A DNA stretch of 11,447 bases. Origin: Candidatus Bathyarchaeota archaeon. Its GTDB lineage: Archaea; Thermoproteota; DRAE01. The stretch covers positions 1 through 11,447 of the forward strand of contig DRAE01000109.1 in assembly GCA_011041895.1 (NCBI GenBank). The letters run 5' to 3'. The position numbers and the translations under genes are program-made. This document shows, piece after piece, positions 6,265 through 11,447 of this stretch; position 1 is the stretch's first letter, and every line of letters begins with the position of its first letter. The notes under the pieces are model-generated. The model was not told the DNA's origin, did no database searches, and saw only the letters and a list, made by a program, of their open reading frames with translations.

Positions 6265-7587
6265 ATGGATGTAGTATTGCTTGTGCTCGTAGCATTGGCT
6301 GGTGTAATAATTGCAGCTTTCAGCTGCTTTATTCCAGGACTCCACATATATAACCTCATTGCGATAATAGTTCTCCTGCATCTTTCAGGAGCAGTTTACA
6401 TTGATCCGGAGATCATGTGCTTCCTCTTTATAGGCATGATAGTTGGATACTCTTTCTTCAATGTTATAACGTCGGTGTTTATGAGTGCTCCAGATGAAAG
6501 CTTAATGTTCTTTATTTTCCCAGCTCAAAGATACTTTCTAGAGGGAAGAGGATTTGAAGCATCAATGCTGATAGGCGTTGGAAGCCTTGTAGCCGTAATG
6601 TTTCTGGCAGCATCGGTACCTTTTCTTCCAATACTTCTACCTAGGATATGGGAGCTTACAAGACCACTGCTTGGATGGCTAATACTGCTAGTTATAGTAT
6701 TTATACTTTTAACGGAGTGGCCTAGAGGACTTGAAAGATCGGAGTCTAGATGGGAGAGATTCAAGGAGGCATGGTCTTCACCTCTTGCAGGATTTCTAAC
6801 TTTTGCACTTGCAGGATTCTTTGGCATAATCTTATTCTTCAAGCCTCCAATACCTCCTGAAAGAGGATTCGTTGCAATAACTCCAGCCTTCATAGGAATA
6901 TTTGCACTGCCATGGGCCATAACAAATGTTTTAAGCAAGTTTCCAAAAGTTGAGCAGCATATAACAGACTCAATAAACGTTAAAGTACATGAGATCATTA
7001 GAGGTGGGGGGGCAGGTTTCCTAGCTGGAATGTTTGGAGCATTCTTCCCAGCAATAACAGCTGGCGTAGCTGGCTTCCTAGCTGGTCATGCAACAGCGCA
7101 GAAGGGAGATCGCCTATTTATAATCTCACAGGGCGCTTCAAGGGCAATCTATTACATGGGTGCATTTCTTCTCTTCTTCCTGCCAACAATGCACATTACA
7201 AGAGGGGCACTTGCATGGATGACAGGATTAGTCTTCACACCGGAGCGAGTAGAATACTATTACCTTGCAGCATTCACAATGCTCCTATGCGCTGGAGTGT
7301 CGTTTCTACTACTTACTCCAATCACGAAACTAGCTATAAAACTAGTTCATCGATACGGTATTAGAACGCTCTCCATATTTTCAATTATATCATGCATTGC
7401 AATAGTGCTAGTGCTAACATCATGGGAGGGCCTTCTCATAATGGCTGTTGGCGCAGTTATAGGGATGATCCCGCTACTGTTCAACTGTAGAAGGTCGAAT
7501 ACTCTAGCTGTAATCCTAGTCCCCTTAGGGTTAAATATAATAGGTTTAGGCCCAACTATAGCTGAGCTTCTGGGGTTGTTTGGATGA
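6265..7587 (+). CDS. TctA-family (COG1784-like) multispanning membrane protein
   Basis: A 440-residue, almost wholly hydrophobic protein with about ten membrane segments. It resembles the archaeal branch of the tripartite tricarboxylate transporter large subunit (TctA). The N-terminal half has an IPGLHIYN loop in place of the G-x-x-PG-x-G motif. The second half starts with GGGAGFLAGMFGAFFPAITAG, a matching G-rich re-entrant-like segment, followed by a polar GDRLFIISQGASRAIYYMG stretch; this two-half pattern is typical of the family. No TctB or TctC gene is present, and archaeal members are known to occur without them, so the substrate and energy coupling are unknown. ATG at 6265 is preferred because GAGGAG (6251-6256) lies 8 bases upstream. 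A GTG at 6256, overlapping the previous stop, would add three residues. It ends in an ATGA overlap with the hydrolase gene. A run of seven G at 7006-7012 does not break the frame. Confidence 0.75.
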   Translation: MDVVLLVLVALAGVIIAAFSCFIPGLHIYNLIAIIVLLHLSGAVYIDPEIMCFLFIGMIVGYSFFNVITSVFMSAPDESLMFFIFPAQRYFLEGRGFEASMLIGVGSLVAVMFLAASVPFLPILLPRIWELTRPLLGWLILLVIVFILLTEWPRGLERSESRWERFKEAWSSPLAGFLTFALAGFFGIILFFKPPIPPERGFVAITPAFIGIFALPWAITNVLSKFPKVEQHITDSINVKVHEIIRGGGAGFLAGMFGAFFPAITAGVAGFLAGHATAQKGDRLFIISQGASRAIYYMGAFLLFFLPTMHITRGALAWMTGLVFTPERVEYYYLAAFTMLLCAGVSFLLLTPITKLAIKLVHRYGIRTLSIFSIISCIAIVLVLTSWEGLLIMAVGAVIGMIPLLFNCRRSNTLAVILVPLGLNIIGLGPTIAELLGLFG

Positions 7588-8603
7588 AGGGGATAGTTCA
7601 CTTCACGGTTGGAGCCACTATTGCAACCTTCTTCAAGGATGTAATGCATAATATAGTGACAGCAGCATCTCCAGCTGCTGGGCTACCCTTGATAATAGGA
7701 GGAGTATATGGCTTTCTACCAGATTTCGTAGACTTCAGATTCGCCAAGTACATGATGAGGTACGATTACGTTATAGATCCAGATCCTGAAAATCCGGATC
7801 CAAAGGAGATAGCTGAGACTATAGCTAAGGCAATAGATGAAGCATACGAGAAGAGAAAATCTATATTCATGCAACTCCACACCATACCAATAACATCCAA
7901 TCTATGGCGAAGATATACCGTGAAATTTGACACGGAGAATAAAAAGGTGATTGTAACGATAGGCCCCATAGTTACAACAGGTAAAATACCATATGAGGGA
8001 ACAGAGCCTCCAAACAATGTAGCGGAGGCATCCTTCAAAGCAGATGTAATACACACCTATGAGGAAGAAACTAAAATCGATATTTTAAGTGGACCGTCCT
8101 TTGAATTCAGACCTGAAGAGGACAGGGTTAAAATAATATTTCTTCCATTCCATAGAAGATGGAGCCACAGCTTTCCAGCAGCCTTCCTGATGGCACTTCC
8201 AATGCTGCTCTTCAACGTGAACTGGTTCTGGATAGCATTCCTAGCATATGTCTTCCATATCATACTTGACATGCTGGGATACATGGGAAGCAACTTATTT
8301 TGGCCATTCACTAAAAGTAGAGTACGGGGGCTGAGGCTTGGACACTCGGATAACGCGATGTTAAACTTCTCGTCTATGTGGGTTTGCGTTGCTCTAACAC
8401 TGTGGAACGTAAACGAAGCTCTAACAGAGAAAGTGTTCTCAGCTTCATTCATAACCTACATATCATATACAACTGTTCTTCCACTTCTCATAATAGGCCT
8501 AGCATCACTGGTGGTCTACCTGAGAGAAAGAAGGGAAAAGGAGACTCCCGAGGAAGCTGAGGTGAAGGAGGCTTTAAGCGAGGATCTAGGCCCATACACT
8601 TAA
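7584..8603 (+). CDS. YdjM/DUF457-type membrane-bound metal-dependent hydrolase
   Basis: A 339-residue membrane protein carrying the residues of the YdjM/DUF457 (COG1988) family: H6 near the N-terminus, GFLPDFVDFRF (43-53) with two aspartates, HRRWSHS (190-196) for the family's HRGxTHS, HIILDMLGYMG (225-235), and a later GHSDN (253-257). These His and Asp positions are the presumed metal site; the family's substrate is not established. Hydrophobic stretches lie around 30-46, 197-230, 262-275 and 287-312, followed by a charged cytoplasmic tail. Between the PD motif and HRRWSHS there is an unusually long insertion (about 55-188) with a helical start and several predicted strands, which I do not recognise. 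Its ATG overlaps the TctA-like stop (ATGA), so the two are co-translated and may work on the same substrate or membrane site. GGGGTT six bases upstream is a weak ribosome site. Confidence 0.75.
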   Translation: MKGIVHFTVGATIATFFKDVMHNIVTAASPAAGLPLIIGGVYGFLPDFVDFRFAKYMMRYDYVIDPDPENPDPKEIAETIAKAIDEAYEKRKSIFMQLHTIPITSNLWRRYTVKFDTENKKVIVTIGPIVTTGKIPYEGTEPPNNVAEASFKADVIHTYEEETKIDILSGPSFEFRPEEDRVKIIFLPFHRRWSHSFPAAFLMALPMLLFNVNWFWIAFLAYVFHIILDMLGYMGSNLFWPFTKSRVRGLRLGHSDNAMLNFSSMWVCVALTLWNVNEALTEKVFSASFITYISYTTVLPLLIIGLASLVVYLRERREKETPEEAEVKEALSEDLGPYT

Positions 8604-8642
8604 AACATAGATAAGTTAAATAGAATAATAGCCGGTGGGAAC

Positions 8643-9977
8643 ATGTTAAAGAAAGCTTTGCTAGTTACAATAGTGTTACTTGCCTCCACTCTTGTAAGCA
8701 TAGCGTTAATGCCTCACAGCCAAGTTGTAGCTGAGGAGTCTTACAAGCATGTCAAAGTTTTATGGGATGACTATCATGGACAATACTTCGACTATAGGAG
8801 ATGCCCTGATTTCAAGGAATGGCTTCAAGAAACATTCGACCTAACTATAAACTATTATAGTACAGGTCAACCTCTCACATACGATTTCCTCTCACAGTTC
8901 CATATACTGATATTCACAGACTATGACCCCTTCGTATACGGGCGAAACCTCACTGTAACCGAGCAGGAGGCTATAAGGGAATTTGTGGAGCATGGTGGAA
9001 GACTATTTATAATGGCAACTCATGGATGGGAGCAAAAGTATTTCACAACGCTCGAGGCTTCAGTTTACAACAACATAACAGAGAAATGGGGGCTTACATG
9101 GACTGTTAGCAGCATCTATGATCCAACAGATAATCTCGGGAAAACATACAGGCCAATTCTAAAAGGTATAAATAGTGAGCATCCAATAACGCAGGGAGTA
9201 ACTCAGGTCCAATACTATGGTGGCTTCATACTTCCAGGAGGGAACTGGGTTAAACTCGTATACGGCGACGATGACACGTATGGAATAGATCATGTAACTG
9301 GTCTAAGTGTAGAAGGTAGCAATACCATAGGGTTAGCTGCATATGAGCATCCAAGCGGTGGAAGAGTGGTTGCATCCGGCTCATCATATATAATCTCAAA
9401 TAAGACATACTATGACTCTCCATCCTACTGGGAGGTAAATGAAGTTCTCATAAAGAACATAATGTACTGGCTTGCGGAGGGAATCACTCCTGGAGGAGGA
9501 GAAGTTGAGCCGAAGGCCTCGATCTCCATAAGCGTCCCAGAGGCAACATTTAGCCTTGGAAAATGGACTGTACATGCCAATACAAGCGAGACATTCACGT
9601 TAACAGTAAGAGTCAAGAACAATGGAGAGGGAAATGCATACAATGTCACTGTACAGTTAAGTGCCTCTGAAAATGTTGAGGTTATAGGTTCATCATCATA
9701 CTTTACTGAAGTAATCTCACCGGGAGAGGAGAAATCATACACGTTCATGCTAAAATGCGTTGCAGATGGAACATATACTGTAACAATAAGCGTAACTGGA
9801 GACAACATGGACTCTAGAACCATGAGTATAGAAATAGTTTCAACATCGCCAGAGGCTCCTCCAACAACTCCGGAAAAGGAAAAGGGAATAGATTATGCAA
9901 CCATAGGGGCTATCCTAATAATAGTCATAGCAGTCATAGTTGCGATAGTGTATGTCATCAAATTGAGAAGGGGATGA
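8643..9977 (+). CDS. Secreted, C-terminally anchored GATase1-like and CARDB-like protein
   Basis: A 444-residue exported protein. Residues 1-30 are a signal peptide (KK, hydrophobic core, possible cleavage after VVA at 30). Residues about 36-280 look like a DUF4350/ThuA-like GATase1 fold: VLWDDYHGQYFD, a HILIFTDYD strand, TVTEQEAIREFVEHGGRLFIMATHGWE, and GGRVVASGSSYIIS. Residues about 290-400 form a CARDB-like beta domain with TVRVKNNGEGNAYNVTVQLS and a SPGEEKSYTF turn. A proline-rich linker (404-410) leads to a C-terminal helix (420-438) and LRRG. No nucleophile elbow is present: the only cysteines are at 54 and 372. It is probably a binding or structural protein, not a glutaminase. The ATG at 8643 has GGTGGG just upstream (8634-8639), and an AT-rich stretch around 8611-8623 could be a TATA box, so the gene may have its own promoter within the rightward series. 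Confidence 0.75.
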   Translation: MLKKALLVTIVLLASTLVSIALMPHSQVVAEESYKHVKVLWDDYHGQYFDYRRCPDFKEWLQETFDLTINYYSTGQPLTYDFLSQFHILIFTDYDPFVYGRNLTVTEQEAIREFVEHGGRLFIMATHGWEQKYFTTLEASVYNNITEKWGLTWTVSSIYDPTDNLGKTYRPILKGINSEHPITQGVTQVQYYGGFILPGGNWVKLVYGDDDTYGIDHVTGLSVEGSNTIGLAAYEHPSGGRVVASGSSYIISNKTYYDSPSYWEVNEVLIKNIMYWLAEGITPGGGEVEPKASISISVPEATFSLGKWTVHANTSETFTLTVRVKNNGEGNAYNVTVQLSASENVEVIGSSSYFTEVISPGEEKSYTFMLKCVADGTYTVTISVTGDNMDSRTMSIEIVSTSPEAPPTTPEKEKGIDYATIGAILIIVIAVIVAIVYVIKLRRG

Positions 9978-9985
9978 ACTAGGCT

Positions 9986-10510
9986 TTGAACAGGAGGCTC
10001 TTAACAGAGTACATACTACTCATAATAGGAGTCACCCTTCTTTTTTCAGCCTACTATATTTCAGATGCAGCTGTAAAAGTCATAGAGTCTTCTGGATCAG
10101 TTACAGTTAAACCGGGCTCATCTATAGTCGTAATGAACGTAACTTTCACTAATGAAGGATCGTTGGAAATCAGCATCTTAACAGAGGAGAATGCTAAAGT
10201 GACTCTCATCATATTAGATCAAGAAAACTATGACAGATACATTGCAGGAGCAGATTACGAGAGCATACTAGAAATAGATAATATTGACTTCACAGATATA
10301 AGCGTCCCACTAAGTGAAACAACTGTGATAGTGGTCATCGACAATATTAAATCCATTGGAAGCGAACGCACGAAGTCACTATCCTTCAGCTTAAAAGCCA
10401 TCGTAGAAAATCAGTTATTAACAAATGTAGCAAAGGCAATGGCTATTATAGGCTTTACAGTAGTTTTCATTTCTTCACTTGATTTTATCTCAAAAAGAGG
10501 AGTGAGATGA
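9986..10510 (+). CDS. Uncharacterised TM-beta-TM membrane protein
   Basis: I do not recognise this 174-residue protein. A transmembrane helix at about 8-26 and another at about 147-166 flank a beta-rich, acidic domain (about 30-140) with SVTVKPGSSIVVMNVTFTNEG (31-51) and an ISVPLSETTVIVVIDN strand pair. This pattern suits a small beta-sandwich on the outer face with both ends in the cytoplasm. The start is assigned to TTG at 9986, directly after an in-frame TAG; no ATG or GTG lies before the first helix, so the TTG start is needed to include it. The gene begins 8 bases after the GATase1-like gene and ends overlapping the endonuclease gene. The adjacency suggests it partners the preceding anchored protein, but the only evidence is position. 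Confidence 0.7.
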   Translation: MNRRLLTEYILLIIGVTLLFSAYYISDAAVKVIESSGSVTVKPGSSIVVMNVTFTNEGSLEISILTEENAKVTLIILDQENYDRYIAGADYESILEIDNIDFTDISVPLSETTVIVVIDNIKSIGSERTKSLSFSLKAIVENQLLTNVAKAMAIIGFTVVFISSLDFISKRGVR

Positions 10511-11382
10511 TGGTTAGAGTAAGATTTGGACCCGCGGGGAAACCTCCATGGTTCAAATGTAAAATGCACGAAGTTCCGATACTGCTCAGAGAAGAGGGAT
10601 TAGACGCATTTGAATTCCAAGCTGTTAGAATGGGAATGCCTGAGAAAGTGGTTAAAATTGAGGATGCAAGGCTCCTAGCTAAAAACGCAGCTGAAAATGA
10701 TGTTCTAATCAGCATACATGCACCTTACTTCATAAACTTCTCAAGCGAAAAAGAGTCAACTATTAAAATGTCAAAGCTTAGGTTGCTAAGCACTATAAAG
10801 GTGGCTCAATGGTTGAATGCAAAAATTGTAGTCTTCCACCCTGGATATTATGGCAAGCTATCCAAGGAAGATGCTTTGAGAAAGGTTATTAACTCCCTCA
10901 AGGAAGTAGCTGAGAAAATGCACGAACTCGGCATAAAAGACATATACATGGGACCAGAAACCATGGGAAAACTCAGCCAAGTTGGAAGCCTAGATGAAAT
11001 AATCAAAATGTGCCAGGAAATAGAGTTTACAAGGCCCACAATTGACTGGGCGCATATACATGCACGGGAGCAAGGGCTTTTCAAAACAGTTGGCGACTAT
11101 TTGAAAGTCATTGACAAAATTGAAAAGGAGCTTGGAAGCGAATACGTTAAAAACCTACACTGCCATTTCACATTCGTTGAATACGGTGAAAAGGGAGAAA
11201 TCAGGCATCACACCCTAGAAGAGGAGGAATTTGGACCGCCATTTGACAAGCTTGCAGAGGCCATACTTGAGGCTGGAATAAACTGTACGATAATAAGTGA
11301 AAGCCCAATTCTAGACAGAGACGCTGTTAAAATGAAGGAGATACTTGAAAGCCTACAAGAGAAGCTTGGAAAGAATATGTGA
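10507..11382 (+). CDS. nfo: Archaeal endonuclease IV (AP endonuclease family 2)
   Basis: A 291-residue TIM-barrel protein with endonuclease IV metal-site motifs: ISIHAPYFIN (H71), VVFHPGYY (H111), MGPETMGK (E151), TIDWAHIHA (D180, H183), NLHCHFT (H218) and IISESP (E265). These match the E. coli ligands H69, H109, E145, D179, H182, H216 and E261. The last pair, D229 and H231 in E. coli (DRH), reads IRHH (232-235): the histidine is kept, but the aspartate position is isoleucine, with E231 next to it. The family cleaves DNA 5' to abasic sites in base excision repair; this divergent archaeal branch may differ in specificity. GAGGAG (10497-10502) precedes two adjacent ATGs, 10507 and 10510; the second gives seven-base spacing, so the protein may be one residue shorter. 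The start overlaps the preceding stop, and the stop overlaps the nep1 start. Confidence 0.85.
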   Translation: MMVRVRFGPAGKPPWFKCKMHEVPILLREEGLDAFEFQAVRMGMPEKVVKIEDARLLAKNAAENDVLISIHAPYFINFSSEKESTIKMSKLRLLSTIKVAQWLNAKIVVFHPGYYGKLSKEDALRKVINSLKEVAEKMHELGIKDIYMGPETMGKLSQVGSLDEIIKMCQEIEFTRPTIDWAHIHAREQGLFKTVGDYLKVIDKIEKELGSEYVKNLHCHFTFVEYGEKGEIRHHTLEEEEFGPPFDKLAEAILEAGINCTIISESPILDRDAVKMKEILESLQEKLGKNM

Positions 11383-11447
11383 TGAAGCAGCTGACATTTA
11401 TACTGGCAGATTCATCGATAGAAGTTCTTCCACCAGAGCTAGCCAAG
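11382..11447 (+). CDS. nep1: Nep1-like 18S/16S rRNA pseudouridine N1-methyltransferase, 3' truncated by window
   Basis: Only 22 codons are present. An ATG overlapping the endonuclease stop (ATGA at 11382) begins a peptide with LTFILADSSIEVLPPEL, close to the conserved N-terminus of archaeal Nep1/Emg1 (family pattern L-x-x-I-L-A-D-x-x-x-E-x-x-P). Nep1 is a SPOUT-class enzyme that methylates a pseudouridine in small-subunit rRNA during ribosome assembly. The short length limits certainty, but the motif and translational coupling support a real gene running off the window. Confidence 0.7.
   Translation, partial: MKQLTFILADSSIEVLPPELAK

Noticed and set aside
6783..6819. Direct repeat of cttgcaggatt about 26 bases apart.
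   Set aside because: It reflects two LAGF segments in a low-complexity membrane protein; no sign of duplication beyond that.
6525..6998. Open frame of 157 codons on the minus strand.
   Set aside because: Lies wholly inside the permease gene, has no family resemblance or ribosome site, and arises from biased codon use.
7006..7012. A run of seven G in the TctA-like gene, a possible slippery or phase-variable site.
   Set aside because: The frame is intact through the run and encodes glycines that fit the family's G-rich segment.
7327..7346. Inverted repeat aactag...ctagtt.
   Set aside because: Short, AT-rich and inside the permease gene; likely chance.
7662..7680. Inverted repeat AGCAGC...GCTGCT that could form a hairpin.
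   Set aside because: The stem is only six bases, lies inside a coding region, and encodes a small-residue membrane-type segment; no terminator or attenuator context.
8057..8452. Open frame of 131 codons on the minus strand.
   Set aside because: Shadow of the YdjM-type gene, which has clear motifs in its own frame.
9425..9823. Open frame of 132 codons on the minus strand.
   Set aside because: Shadow of the CARDB-like region of the GATase1-like gene.

Overview
The window looks like chromosomal DNA from an archaeon, probably a thermophilic member of the TACK/Thermoproteota side. The evidence is an archaeal tRNA m2G6 methyltransferase (Trm14 type), an MJ1316/DUF504 protein, an archaeal-type endonuclease IV, the first codons of an archaeal Nep1, archaeal TATA boxes, ATGA-type gene overlaps, and heavy use of ATA, AGA and AGG codons. 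The exact lineage cannot be read from the sequence. Coding density is very high: the longest gap is 61 bases. I see no tRNA, rRNA, CRISPR array, insertion sequence or other mobile element.

Layout. Positions 1-2703 (+) hold the 3' part of a very large exported-looking protein built from about seven tandem LEA14/WHy-like beta domains. It runs tail to tail, with a one-base gap, into a leftward RNA-related pair (4103-2705): trm14 and a small MJ1316-domain protein. Divergent from trm14 is a small membrane protein (4162-4662). Its end overlaps the end of a leftward KaiC/RecA-like protein with a destroyed P-loop (5379-4657).

A strong, nearly palindromic TATA element at 5411-5420 lies between that gene and a long rightward series. 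The first part of the series is a zinc-ribbon/transmembrane/double-OB protein (5441-6259), an orphan TctA-like multispanning permease (about 6265-7587) and a YdjM/DUF457-type membrane hydrolase (7584-8603), all overlapping or nearly so. After 39 bases come a secreted, C-terminally anchored protein with a GATase1-like fold and a CARDB-like domain (8643-9977), a TM-beta-TM protein (9986-10510), endonuclease IV (10507-11382), and the start of nep1 (11382 onward, cut by the window end).

How the genes fit together. Two themes alternate: RNA/DNA maintenance (trm14, the MJ1316 protein, nfo, nep1) and envelope proteins. The rightward envelope genes are likely co-transcribed and may form one membrane system: a permease without its usual partners, a membrane hydrolase, and membrane-anchored beta or OB proteins facing outward. 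That link is inferred from gene order alone. The most unusual items are the multi-LEA14 protein with one glycosylation sequon recurring at the same place in successive repeats, the degenerate RecA-like protein, and the zinc-ribbon/OB/TctA/YdjM cluster.
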